This document shows, piece after piece, positions 11,026 through 22,030 of a stretch of 64,000 bases of DNA. Numbering within the stretch: position 1 is the stretch's first letter; each line of letters begins with the position of its first letter. Origin of the DNA: Glycine soja (lineage: Eukaryota > Streptophyta > Magnoliopsida > Fabales > Fabaceae); assembly GCF_004193775.1 (NCBI RefSeq), contig NC_041007.1, positions 25,899,561 through 25,963,560 of the forward strand, read 5' to 3'. Under the pieces are notes generated by a model. It saw only the letters and a program-made list of their open reading frames with translations. It made no database searches and was not told the origin of the DNA. The position numbers and the translations under genes were made by a program.

Positions 11026-12156
11026 CTAAGATGATGACGGAGGCGGTGGTGGTGGATCAAAGCAAGTACGGATGAAGGAGACATCTTCAACTTTGGTGAT
11101 CCTTGATTCCATGGCATCGAACCGCATGTCGACTTGCAATTCCATGGCATCAAACTTGTCACCAACAAAAGTCTGAAGACCATCAAACTTGCCCAAAAGC
11201 CTTTGAAGAAGAGAGGAATTATCTTCAACTGGTAGGTTGCCTTCTTCATCAGCGGGTTGAGCACCCTTTTTTACCCAAGAGCCATCATGCTCTTTGCGGT
11301 AACCAAAAGAAGCAATTATAGCAGCACCAATTAAAAAAGATCTCTTGATTGGAACATAAAGTTCAGAATCAAGAGGAATTTGAAAATGGCGAAAAAAGAG
11401 AGTGACAAGGTGTGGATATGGCAATGGACCATTTAATCGCAATGCCTTATGCATGCGAAATCTGACAAGGTGTGCCCAGTCAAGTTGACGCCCGGTATGA
11501 AAGGCCCACATGATAACAAGATCTTCCTCAGAAACCTGGGCAAGATTGGAAGATCGTGGAAGCAAAATCCGCACAATCAGATAATGAAGGATGCGGCTTT
11601 CAAAAGCCAATGAACCGACAAGAAGGCGTCCGGTCATATCCGTATGGTTGGTGCAAACCAACTGGCGGGCATCATGTGCAGAAAAATCAAATTTCCAATC
11701 ATCATTCAGTGTACCTTCAAATGGTACACCATCACTGGACAATTGGGTTAAGTCATGGAAAAGGGATTGGTCAATGACCATTTTTATCCCAAAAACCTCA
11801 GAAATCAAAGTGTTGTCCTGCATTTCGAGGTTACAATAAAAAGCTTTAACCAATTTAGGATAAACAGACAATTGTAATGACATGAAAGGTATAAGACCTA
11901 AGTTCTGAAATGCTTGAATGCAATCAAAAGTTTCAGCAGAAAAGAATTCCATATCAATGAACTTAGGGTCGATAATGGAACGAGATGAGAAAAGATTTGA
12001 GTACCGTTTCTGCTGTTCTTCGGAAGAAAACAGTGTGGAAGAGGATAAGGAGGGTGGAATTGGTGCTGTTGATGCGCTGTTGGTTCCGGGACGATGAGCT
12101 CTTGAAACTGAAGCGGAGGTGGATGAACCCTTACGTTTCTTTGATGATTCTGCCAT
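11026..12156 (-). CDS. Accessory ORF downstream of copia pol (PF20167-like), intact
   Basis: A 376-residue frame without breaks, in the same orientation as pol and in the position where some Sire elements carry an env-like gene. The N-terminus (about 1-55) is rich in Ser, Lys and Pro. Residues about 60-270 form a globular part with the order seen in the Tat and Athila accessory proteins of this window: a 'FIDMEFF' block, a 'LVKAFYCNLE' block, a 'VFGIKMVID' block and a block near 'RLLVGSLAFESRILHYLIVRILLP'-like sequence. Residues about 310-355 look like a coiled coil, and the end is a run of Pro then Ser. No signal peptide or clear membrane segment is seen, which argues against an envelope protein. 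Function unknown. It is intact although gag and pol beside it are heavily damaged. Confidence 0.8.
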   Translation of the reverse strand: MAESSKKRKGSSTSASVSRAHRPGTNSASTAPIPPSLSSSTLFSSEEQQKRYSNLFSSRSIIDPKFIDMEFFSAETFDCIQAFQNLGLIPFMSLQLSVYPKLVKAFYCNLEMQDNTLISEVFGIKMVIDQSLFHDLTQLSSDGVPFEGTLNDDWKFDFSAHDARQLVCTNHTDMTGRLLVGSLAFESRILHYLIVRILLPRSSNLAQVSEEDLVIMWAFHTGRQLDWAHLVRFRMHKALRLNGPLPYPHLVTLFFRHFQIPLDSELYVPIKRSFLIGAAIIASFGYRKEHDGSWVKKGAQPADEEGNLPVEDNSSLLQRLLGKFDGLQTFVGDKFDAMELQVDMRFDAMESRITKVEDVSFIRTCFDPPPPPPSSS

Positions 12157-12377
12157 ATGATGGAGTTTTTGCAGATTTCAATCGGTGAAATCAAAAGAAA
12201 AATGAAAAAGAAGAAGATTGCAAGTTACGGGAGTCGATTTGATGAAGAAATGAGTAAGATAGGAAGGTTTGGAGGTTTGGGAATGGAGGAACGTCGCAAG
12301 GGGGAACAAGCTGCGCAGGGGTTTCTGAAAAACGTGGTATTTATAGAGCAGGACGCATTGTAATCGATTACAAGTAA

Positions 12378-12464
12378 TGGTAATCGATTACATGAATACT
12401 GTAATCGATTACAGGCCATCTGTTCTAGTGTAATCGATTACAGTATTCATGTAATCGATTACCA
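12378..12464. repeat. 36-bp perfect inverted repeat made of GTAATCGATTAC units
   Basis: Bases 12378-12413 are the exact reverse complement of 12429-12464, with a 15-base loop. Each arm holds two copies of the 12-bp palindrome GTAATCGATTAC; a fifth copy lies just left at about 12360. The hairpin stands between the end of pol (12621) and the start of the accessory ORF (12156), about 220 bp upstream of that start. It might act as a regulatory or RNA hairpin for the ORF, but nothing shows this directly. The flanking 12480-12620 is AT-rich with nothing else of note. Confidence 0.93.
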
Positions 12465-12620
12465 GAACAAAACAATAGCCTTTTCCTAAAAGAAAACTTA
12501 TTTCTAAGTCTAAAAACTTATACTATCTTAAGAGTTAATTATACCAACAAGAAAAGTAAAATAAATTAATCATAAACAAGCGGCATACTTAATCAAAACA
12601 CAATCAATCAATCATAAACA

Positions 12621-15600
12621 TTACCTATCCAAATCACTAAGGTCTAAAAGACCTAATTCTCTTCCTATTGAAAAGAATATATCTTTTGGGAGAGGTTTTG
12701 TAAAGATATCAGCAAGCTGATTCTTTGTATCAACAAACTCTAGCAAACAATCTCCCTTTAGAACATGGTCTCTTAGAAAATGGTGCCTAATTTCTATATG
12801 TTTCGTTCTAGAATGTTGAACAGGGTTTTTGGATAGATTTATGGCACTAGTATTATCACACCTTATAGGTATGCGATCAAGAAGGATACCATAGTCAGAT
12901 AATTGTTGCTTCATCCATAAAATTTGTGCACAACAACTGCCGGCAGAAATATATTCCACTTCAGCAGTGGATAAAGCAACACTGTTTTGTTTCTTACTAT
13001 GCCATGAGACAAGAGCAGATCCAATGAATTGACAAGTTCCACTTGTGCTCTTTCTATCATTTTTAGATCCGACAAAGTCAGAATCAGAATATCCTATTAA
13101 GTTACATGTTGAGTTCATAGGATACCATAATCCTAAATTGATTGTTCCTAATAGATATCTCATGATTCTCTTTACTACACTCAAATGTGATTGTTTGGGG
13201 TTGGATTGAAACCTAGCACACATGCATACACTAAACATAATATCAGGTCTACTAGCAGATAAATAGAGAAGAGATCCGATCATACCTCGATATTGTTTCA
13301 TATCTATAGATTGACCAGATTCATCTTTATCTAAGTAACAGCTAGTGCTCATCGGTGTAGCCATGTGTTTTGCACTTTCCATCCCAAATCTTTTGATCAA
13401 TTCCTTGCATTACTTGGCTTGACTGATGAATATACCTCCTTGAGTTTGCTTGATTTGTAATCCCAGGAATTACTTTAGTTCTCCCATCATTGACATTTCA
13501 AATTCACTTTGCATATCAAGGGAGAACTCCTTGCACAATGAATCATTAGTAGATCCAAAAATTATATCATCAACATATATTTGAACCAACAAAATATCAT
13601 TATGCTTTCTCTTTATGAACAATGTGGTATCCACTTTTCTTCTAGAAAATTCTTTTTCTAAGAGAAAATTGCTTAAACGTTCATACCACGCCCTAGGGGC
13701 TTGTTTCAAACCATAAAGAGCCTTTTTGCAATTTATAAACATGATTTGGTTTATCCGGGATTTCAAAACCTGGGGGTTGTTCAACATATACTTCTTCTTG
13801 AATTAAGCCATTTAGAAAAGCACTTTTAACATCCATTTGATAGAGCTTAAAATTCATTATGGATGCATATGCTAAGAGCATTCTAATGGCTTCTAATCTT
13901 GCAACTAGAGCATATGTTTCTTTATAGTCTATTCCCTCTTCTTGATTATACCCTTTTGCTACTAACCTAGCCTTATTTCTAATAATTATGCCATGTTCAT
14001 CTAATTTATTTCTAAAAACCCATTTTGTTCCTATGACAGGATAATTTTCAGGTTTTTCTACTAGTTTCCACACATTGTTTCTTTCAAATTGATTCAGTTC
14101 TTCTTGCATGGCAATGATCCGGTTATCATCTACTATGGCTTCTTTTATATTTTTAGGTTCAATCATAGATACAAAAGCCATATTGTTGCAAAAATCTTTA
14201 AGAGAATGTCTAGTTGTTACCCCTTTTGATATATCACCAATAATGTTGTCGAGGGGATGATCTCTTGAGACTTTCCATTCTCTTGGAAGTTCATTATTTG
14301 CTCTAACTCCATTATCTTGAGAATCCTCATTGTTTCCTTCATCTTTTTCTTTAGAGTCATTTACATGAATATGTGTATCTTCTAAGGAATCTGAAATATC
14401 ATCTAAAAGATCCTTCCTTGGAAGAATGGCATTAGACTCATCAAAGGAAACATGTATAGACTCTTCAATTGTCATGGTTCTTTTATTATATATTCTATAA
14501 GCTTTACTATGCGGAGAATATCCAAGAAAAATACCTTCATCCGACTTAGCATCAAATTTTCCTAAGTTATCTTTTCCATTATTCAATACAAAACATTTAC
14601 AACCAAAGATATGAAGATTTGAGATATTTGGTATTCTGCCATTGAACAATTCATATGGAGTTTTCTTTAAAATGGGTCTTATTAAAGCCCTATTTAAAAT
14701 GTAGCATGCAGTGTTAACGGCTTCAGCCCAAAAGTATTTTGGAAGAGGATTATCATTTAATAAAGTTCTAGCAATCTCTTCCAAAGATCTATTTTTCCTT
14801 TCAACAACACCATTTTGTTGAGGGGTTCTTGGTGCAGAAAAGTTATGCTCAATCCCATGCTTATCACAAAATAATTCAAATTCTTTATTTTTCAAACTCA
14901 CCCCCATGATTACTCCTAATAGATATAATCTTGAGATTTTTCTTATTTTGAATGATTTTTGCAAGTTTTCTAAATGCTTGAAATGCATCATTCTTATGAG
15001 TGATAAAAAGAGTCCATGTGTATCTAGAATAATCATCAACTATAACAAGAGCATAGTAACTTCCTCCAAAACTCATGATGCTGGAAGGACCAAACAAATC
15101 CATATGTAGTAATTGTAAAGGTTGCATAGATGAAACTATGTTTTTAGATTTGAAAGAAACTCTAGTTTGTTTTCCCTTTTGACATGCATCACATAGCCTA
15201 TCTTTTTCAAATCTTAGTTTTGGCAAACCAACAACTAAATCTTTTGATATTAATCTATTTAAGTGTTCCATGTTTATATGTGCAATCCGTTTATGCCACA
15301 ACCATGGATCATCATCTTTACTAAGAAAACATTGATTATTATCTAGTTTTTGACTTAAGTCTATCATGTAAACATTGTTGACTCTAAACCCTATATGCTT
15401 TATATTCGTATCATTTTTATGTTCAATGACACACTTTTGAGAATCAAATGATACCAAATAGCCTTTGTCACATAATTGACTTACACTAAGCAGACTATGT
15501 TTAAGACCTTAAACAAGTAGAACATTTTCAATGGAGGTTGAAGAATTTGTACCTATTTTTCCAACTCCAAGAATTCTACCTTTGTTGTTGTCACCATAAG

Positions 15601-15700
15601 TTACATGTCCGCTTTTGTTGGGAGAGATATGTGTGAATTTTGATTCGTCTCCCATCATATGTTTTGAGCATGCGCTATCTATGTACCACTTTTTCCTCAA
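12621..15700 (-). pseudogene. Copia pol: protease, integrase, reverse transcriptase, RNase H, broken
   Basis: Order on the minus strand: protease start (WYIDSACSKHMMGD, 15700; the usual DSG is DSA here), GAG-pre-integrase with HHCC pattern ending CDACQKGK (about 15290-15180), integrase core (HMDLFGP, then RSNHGGEF, then VVERKNR), reverse transcriptase with YVDD (about 13570), and RNase H ending at 12621 (SDSDFVGSK, STAEVEY, TKHIEIRHHF). Lesions: stop near 15508, frameshift near 14890, frameshift between 13693 and 13787, stops at 13470-13472 and near 13409. The second catalytic Asp of integrase is Asn (codon near 14909-14911). It cannot make a working polyprotein. Confidence 0.9.
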
Positions 15701-15714
15701 GGGTTCCTACAAAA

Positions 15715-17423
15715 TCAAGGTTGTAACTTAGCTACCCAAACTTTACTGGGTCCTTGTGTGTTAGTATGAATAACAGATCCTTTTGGGACCCAAATCATTT
15801 TAATATTGTTACAATTTCTTCTAAAATAGCATGTAGATGTGCCATGCCCTTTTCTTCCACAGTAAAAACATGTGATAGAACTAGAATTATATTTTTGTGT
15901 GGAAGTAGAGAAGTTTTTATGAAATTTTTGTTGTTTTTCAGATTTATATCCTAGTCTAGCCTTATTGGAGGCATGTCTTTGTTTTCCTAATATGACATCT
16001 AAATTATTTTTACTATAAGAAAATTTTGCGAGTGAGTTTTTCAACTCTTTAATTTCTTTTTCATACTTTTCACAACAACTACAAGAATCTGACATTTTCT
16101 TGTCAGAAATAGTAGAGATATGAACTTTTTCATTTGGTTTAGAAATTGAGACTTCATTTCTAAGATGATATAATTCTTTGTTTAATTTTGAAATTTCATT
16201 TTCTATATTTGAGATTGTTTTCTTAGAAGATGAAACTAGCTTTGCAAGTTTAATTGACTCTTTATGTAGATCAGCAAATGCATCTTGCAATTCATCAAAA
16301 GAAATAGATAGGTTATTTGAAGATGTTACCTCTTCATCACTTTCATAACTTTTAGCCATAAGGCAGAGGTTTATCTCTTCATTTATGAATCTTCAGAAGA
16401 TTCCATATCATTTTCATCCCATGTTATGTATGCTTTCTTCAATTTCTTTTCACTAATATTTTTCTTTTCAAACTTCTCCATCTTTTTCTTGAAGATGGGA
16501 CAATCAACCCTCAGATGTCCAGGTTGATTGCACTCAAAGCATTTTAGAGTAGAGGATGAAGTTTTTGTCCTTCTTTTAGATTTAAAGTTGGGTCGCTTTT
16601 GATTTCCTATGACTCTCAAGAACTTGTTGAACCTTTTTACAAAAAGACTAATATCTTCATCATTATCCAAGTCAATTGAATCTTCTTTATCACTGTCTTC
16701 TTGGATTGCAGATGAGGCTTTAAGAGCAATTCCCTTCTTCTTCTTATCAGTTTCTTCATGCTGATTTAATCTCAATAATTTCATTTCATGCTCCTGCAAT
16801 TTTCCAAATAACGTAGCAAGAGACATACTAGACAAATCTTGAGATTTTGTGATGGCTGTTACCTTTGGTTACCATTCTCTATTAAGACATCTTAAAACTT
16901 TATTTACTAGATCTTCATTTTGAAAAGTTTTTCCTAGAGATGCAAGATGATTAACTATGTGTGTGAACCTCTTTTGCATGTCTTGTATACTTTCATTTAC
17001 ATTCACCCTAAATAGTTCATATTCACGAGTTAATGTGTTTATCCTAGATCTTTTAACATCTGTTGTGCCTTCATGTGTTACTTGTAGTGTATCCCACATA
17101 TCCTTAGCACTTTTACAATTTGAAACCCTAAAGTATTCATCTATTCCTAGGGCAGATGTAATAATATTTTTGGCCTTTAAATTATATTGTACTAATCTTC
17201 TTTCTTCCTCAGTCCAATCTGCTCTAGGTTTTTCTATTGTTGCACTTCCGGCCATTATAGAGGGAACATAAGGTCCTTGTTCTATGGCTTCCCAAATATT
17301 TAAATCTATTGCCTCTATAAAAATTTGCATGCGGGTTTTCCAATAATGGTAACCCACTCCATTAAAGATGGGAGGTCTATTTATAGAATTTCCCTCGGGA
17401 AACAAGTAGTTTGATGAGGCCAT
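15715..17423 (-). pseudogene. Copia gag with two zinc knuckles, broken
   Basis: Starts MASSNYLFPEG at 17423, about 40 bp after the primer site. The first block (to about 16869) is the copia gag domain (YHYWKTRM, then WDTLQVTHEG). A TAA stop near 16866-16868 interrupts it. The next block holds the first CCHC knuckle (CFECNQPGHLRVDC, about 16540-16500), then a frameshift near 16375, a coiled-coil-like region, and a second knuckle (CFYCGRKGHGTSTC, about 15880-15830). A stop and frameshift near 15705 separate it from the protease. Confidence 0.88.
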
Positions 17424-17459
17424 AATTCTAGAAGCTTCTAAACTTTATACAAGAATGAA

Positions 17460-17471
17460 GCTCTGATACCA
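17460..17471 (-). promoter_or_regulatory. tRNA-iMet primer binding site of the copia element
   Basis: On the minus strand TGGTATCAGAGC, the standard complement of the 3' end of initiator Met tRNA, lies two bases after the 5' LTR edge (17474). It marks the start of reverse transcription and fixes the element's orientation. Confidence 0.95.
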
Positions 17472-17473
17472 CT

Positions 17474-18563
17474 TGTTAGACAAGTGGCCTCAGATATCTT
17501 AAGAAGGGGGGTTGAATTAAGATATCACAAACTATTTCCCCAATTAAAATTTTATTTCACTTTCTATTCAAGTTATAAATTCCCTTAAAAATGAACTTCT
17601 TAAATATTGATTCAAATAGAGCAACTTGAATATGAATATAAAACAATAATAAATAAAGGAGTTTAAGGGAAGAGAGATTGCAAACTCAGATTTATACTGG
17701 TTCAGTCACACCCTTATGCCTACGTCCAGTCCCCAAGCAACCTGCTTGAGAGTTCCACTATCTTGTAAAAGCCTATTACAAGATCTGAACCACACAAGGA
17801 CAACCCTTCCTTTGTGTTTAGATTTCTTTACAACAAGAGACCCTCGGTCTCTTAATTCTTTTTCAGAATAAAGAAGAAGAGAAGAAGTAATCTCTCTTGA
17901 AAGAGATAGATTGAACAATTTGAGCACTCAAATAATTACTTATTGAATCACAAGTGTTTTGGCCAAGGAATTTTTAAGAGGATGAAACGATTATGCTTTT
18001 TAAGAGGATAAGACCTTTTTGTTCTGAAAAATTCTTGGCAAATTCGTATCTCAAGTCACATATATATAGGCCTTTGATAGCCATTCAAGAACCAAATAAA
18101 AAGATGTGACTGTTGAGAATATTTTCTGAAAATCTACTCTGGTAATCGATTACAGTATGTGTGTAATCGATTACAAGCTTTAAAATTTGAATTAAAACGT
18201 TCAATAACTGCTGGTAATCGATTACCATATATGTGTAATCGATTACTTAGTGCAAATTTTGAATTCAACTTTTAATAGTTGTTGTAAATCAGTTTTGGCC
18301 ACTGGTAATCGATTACATCCTCTGGTAATCGATTACCAGAGAGTAAATCTCTTGAAAAAGACTTTTAACTTAAATTTCTTGGCCAAACCTTTTGTTACTT
18401 CAATTGGAATTCCCTTCCTATTTAATATACTCTTGCTAAGACTCTAGAGACTGTCTTGATCATCCATCTTGAATATCTTTGATTTCTTTGTCTTGAATAA
18501 AGCTTTGAGAAACATGTAACCCTTTGGCACCATCAAAACATTCAGCTTGATCCTTTCTCTACA
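17474..18563 (-). repeat. 5' LTR of the copia element
   Basis: Same structure as the 3' LTR, about 40 bp longer because of an added stretch with one more GTAATCGATTAC copy (six copies at about 18140-18340). TATA-like run at about 18058-18070 on the minus strand. Compared with the 3' LTR it has several G-to-A/C-to-T differences, for example in the segment 17700-17830. Confidence 0.9.
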
Positions 18564-18568
18564 CCTAG

Positions 18569-18804
18569 CACCTGTTAGTACCTACCCTAATGCTTTGACA
18601 AAGAAAGTGTTGTCATATAAATGTGAAAAATACTACAAGATACTTATATCACCTTTCCAATTGCCCCTATACTTACCGGATGATAAGATGCAGATGCATG
18701 CATGTTTATGATCGAACATTAACTGTAATAATTAAATGGGTGTTGTGTTGGATTTCCCCTACGGTTACTTTTTGTTCCACTTTTTCTTCGTACAAATATA
18801 TTCA
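18569..18804 (-). other. Continuation of Tat copy 1 beyond the copia insertion
   Basis: The target duplication CCTAG shows this follows 9601 in the pre-insertion sequence. No frame of note is seen. It ends at the edge of an Athila-type LTR. Confidence 0.5.
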
Positions 18805-20281
18805 TGGGAAATCCGGTTTGCCAGAAAGCGCACCGGATCGTCAAGTATTTAAAAATTAAAACGGATGAATCTGAGTATTGAACTCAGGTAAACTAGTCTA
18901 AGATCAATTTAAATTCAGAAATAAGGCATTGTTGAAAGAAACATTGATAATTGATGGTTTAAAAAAGAATTAAACTAGGTCTAGGATAAAAATAGTAAAA
19001 ATGCAAGTAAGTAAAATTGGCAGCAGTAGGTAGAAGTGTTGGGTCTTTCTAACAGACCAGCTGATGCATATAAGGATGTTTCTCTAATTGATCATTCTTT
19101 TGTGTTCTATGTTGTAGCCTAAATTACTAAACCTCAATCCCTAGTTGGACTGAATCAATCCAAGCTTCGTCCTCAGATCCCTCTTGTTGGACTAGGCTCA
19201 ATTTAGACAGCCCTCCTAGGTTTAGACTAACTTAAACTAAGCTTCATCCTCAGATCCCTCTTGTTGGACTAGACTTAGATTAAATAGCTTACGGAAGTTT
19301 AGCCTAATTTAGCCTAAGCTTTGTTCTCAGATCCCTCTTGTTGGACTAGACTTAGACCAAACAGCATTATTGTAACAACATACTTAAAACCAAAACTTAA
19401 TCTGTAGATCCCTCTTGTAAGACTAAGTTTCAATTCTGCTTCATTCAAGTTCTAAGGCAACAATAAATTTCCCAATGTTAAAATCACCTAACTAGGCACA
19501 CAAATGGTTGATCAAACCAAGAGCATACAAAATTTAAGCACTAAAAAAGCATTGAACACAAGAAACAAAATCAATTAGATATGAAAATAATTAAATCAGC
19601 TATTCATTAGAAATCCCCAACAAGGGTGTTTAGCCAGCCATTACAGATGAAACCCTAAAAATAATAAGCTTACAAAACCTAGGTATCTCTGCAAAAGCTG
19701 CTTCTCTTACTGCCTCCAAAACTCTTTTCCCGAAATAGGCACTGTGGTATGCTGTGGAATTCTGTGCCCAGAGCCTTGTTAAAGTTCTTACCTTAATTCT
19801 GTACAAAACAGGCTTTAAATAGGCTCTGAATTCGTGATGTTGCGCTTAGCGCGACCCTTACGCTTAGCGCGAGTAAGTGGATTTGAGCTTAGTGCCAGTT
19901 GTGCACTAAGCCTGGCTAAAGACAACTATTGCACTTAGCGCACTAATCTCGCGCTTAGCGTGCGACCTTGATATTGATGCGCTGCCAGATTCTTCTGTCG
20001 CGCTAAGCACGCTGAAGCTACACTTAGCAGTGGATGCGTGCTTAGCCCACTGATGAGCTAAGCTCGACTGTCACTTTTAGCACTTCATGACTTAGCCTCA
20101 TTTTCACCTGAAATTGCACATATTTCATCATTAACTCCAATGGACATATTCTAAAGACAGCTTTAACCATAAAACAAAATTCATTTACAAAAATCACTAC
20201 AAAATAACCATAAATTGGGGAACTATACATGTTTTGGAAAATGTTTTCTATACAAAAGTTAGTCGTATAAGACGACTAACA
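18805..20281 (-). repeat. Athila-type 3' LTR, minus orientation
   Basis: The right edge (ending gacgactaaca) is fixed by the purine tract that follows; on the minus strand the LTR begins TGTTAGTCGTC. The left part carries a 'gatccgg...ggcaaaccgg' stretch like the LTR end of the plus-strand Athila element near 23450-23480, so the left edge near 18805 (tgggaaatccgg) is likely but not proven. Within it, 19150-19430 holds four diverged copies of a unit of about 80 bp with 'cagatccctcttgttggact', and 19837-20090 holds about ten copies of GCTTAGC/GCTAAGC with flanking CG. Confidence 0.7.
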
Positions 20282-20298
20282 AACTCCCCCAAATTTAC
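20282..20298 (-). promoter_or_regulatory. Polypurine tract of the Athila-type element
   Basis: On the minus strand 'gtaaatttgggggagtt' directly precedes the LTR. Just upstream is 'tgcttgaggacaagcaa', a segment I associate with the 3' untranslated end of Athila-like elements. Confidence 0.8.
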
Positions 20299-22030
20299 AG
20301 TTTTGCTTGTCCTCAAGCAAAGAAAGAACAATTCACTTGTCCTAAAGGGATAAGCTACAATGATCACTCAAAAATGGTGGTTGCTTCACTGAAAAAATTC
20401 AAACATATGAACTGAATATCATGGATAGCTTTAATCAATTAATTTTCACAAACATGCAACTTTTCAAAGATAGAATCATGCACATTAAAGTCACAACTGA
20501 AATAAGCTAGTAAGGATGACAGAAATCAAGGAAGGATCATCAACCAAACCTCACGGTCATTGTTTCACTCAAGCTCAAGTGTTTTGGCTCATTCCATCAT
20601 AAACAACTACACAAGTCCCAACCTTTGCATTTCATCTCATGTCATACAGCAATGAACACACAAAATTGAATCCGAAGGACTTTCTAGGCTTGTAATGGGG
20701 TTAGGCTTCCAACAAATCATGGTTTTTCTAGTATTCAAAAGCTTAGGTTCTAGGAGAGCATTCATCCATAGATAAACCTTCACTTTTTCATTCATTCACA
20801 TCATATACTTGCCTTTTAGTTACACACTCAGCTTAATTTCATTATTTTGTAGCATACACACTTATTAATTTCATTTGTACTTACAGTTTTTTTTAAACAA
20901 TATATACAAATATATTATGTGTATGTACAGAAATAGTGTGTGTATGCTATTTACTTTGACCATTTCCATTCTTACCCAGTGCCTCCCCCAAATTTGGAAC
21001 AAATTTACCTTGATGATTACTCCCCCAAATTTGGGACAAATTTGCTTTGAACCGCGCTTCCTGTGGATGATGCTCTCCTACAACCTAAGTCAAGGTAGCA
21101 GGAAATAACACTGTATAGGCTCAGGGTTCAATCAATCAATAATTCATTCAGCTCAAACTAGGTGCAAGGGACAATTCATTCAAGCACATGGTCATCTTTT
21201 TGGCTAAGTGGCTATCATAATCAAACATGGCCTTCATCATCCTCAATTTCATGCATTCAGTCCATACTTCAGATATTCACGCAAAAATCAGTACTAAATG
21301 ATAGTCGTTTCTCTCAAAATTTAAGGATCACACTCTCACCGGGATACGGTTAATGCATTCCTTCACAATCAATCTGACAAACTGACTAACATTTTATGTC
21401 ATACTTGAAATCACATGCTCATTCTCTTCTAATGGCTACAAGCTTGATCAAAACAATTCTCTAACCATTCCAATCCATTCAAATCATACAATTGCTCATT
21501 CAAATCATTCTCAAACACTCATTTCATACCAAAGCAATCCACTGCATATCATTTTCAATCAATTCGCAATTCAAACACGCTTTTGGTACAAGCAAACAAC
21601 TCAAAATGCTGAAATTTTAAATAACTGAAACATAAAAAATGAAATTAAAATAAATGAACATAAATCATAAAATAACTGAAAATAAACTAAAATGTTCAAG
21701 ATGCACAAATTTAAATGTCCTGCTCATCATGTGGCTGATCTTCATTAAGATCCAATATTGGAGCTACTGATGAATCCTGGATATGCTACTTTGGCTCCAT
21801 GACTGGTGTAGATGGCTGGGTCTCCTCAGGAGCAGGTGCAGAGGATGGTTCTGGTATCTGATCTGTGCAGGTACCCTCCTCTTGAGCCATGTGTACATCT
21901 GCGTCAAAATAAAAGGGCTTAGGAAGGGTGAGTGACCGAGGCCATACCCGAATCAAATAAACATTAAAAATGCAGTATCTAGGAAGTAATCCTAGGTCAT
22001 CTCCCAATGAGCAATGGTCAACCAAACGTT
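20299..22030 (-). mobile_element. 3' internal end of the minus-strand Athila-type element
   Basis: Non-coding except for the frame 21786-22025, whose end is rich in Glu, Pro, Ser and Thr like the acidic tail of the plus-strand accessory ORF (29113-29412); it may be the last piece of such an ORF, but that is weak. Repeated 'tcccccaaatttggaacaaattt' style boxes at about 20985-21045 look like extra purine tracts. No gag, protease or reverse transcriptase is left. Confidence 0.5.

Larger units (their letters stand above)
9602..18563 (-). mobile_element. Complete Ty1/copia element, Sire-like, with CCTAG target duplication
   Basis: The element is 8962 bp. It has two LTRs (9602-10650 and 17474-18563), a tRNA-iMet primer site, a polypurine tract, gag, pol in copia order (protease, integrase, reverse transcriptase, RNase H) and an extra ORF between pol and the 3' LTR. 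The 5 bases CCTAG stand at both sides (9597-9601 and 18564-18568), so the insertion is intact. The large gag with two CCHC knuckles, the YVDD reverse transcriptase and the extra 3' ORF suggest the Sire/Maximus lineage; that lineage call is from memory of the family. It is inserted into the Tat copy 1. Gag-pol is defective. Confidence 0.92.

Noticed and set aside
11026..12156. Calling the copia accessory ORF an envelope gene
   Set aside because: No signal peptide, transmembrane segment or glycoprotein-like cysteines are visible; the block order fits the PF20167-like family better.
9602..18563. Treating the copia element as currently autonomous
   Set aside because: At least eight stops or frameshifts in gag-pol and an Asp-to-Asn change in the integrase core exclude it, despite the perfect ends.
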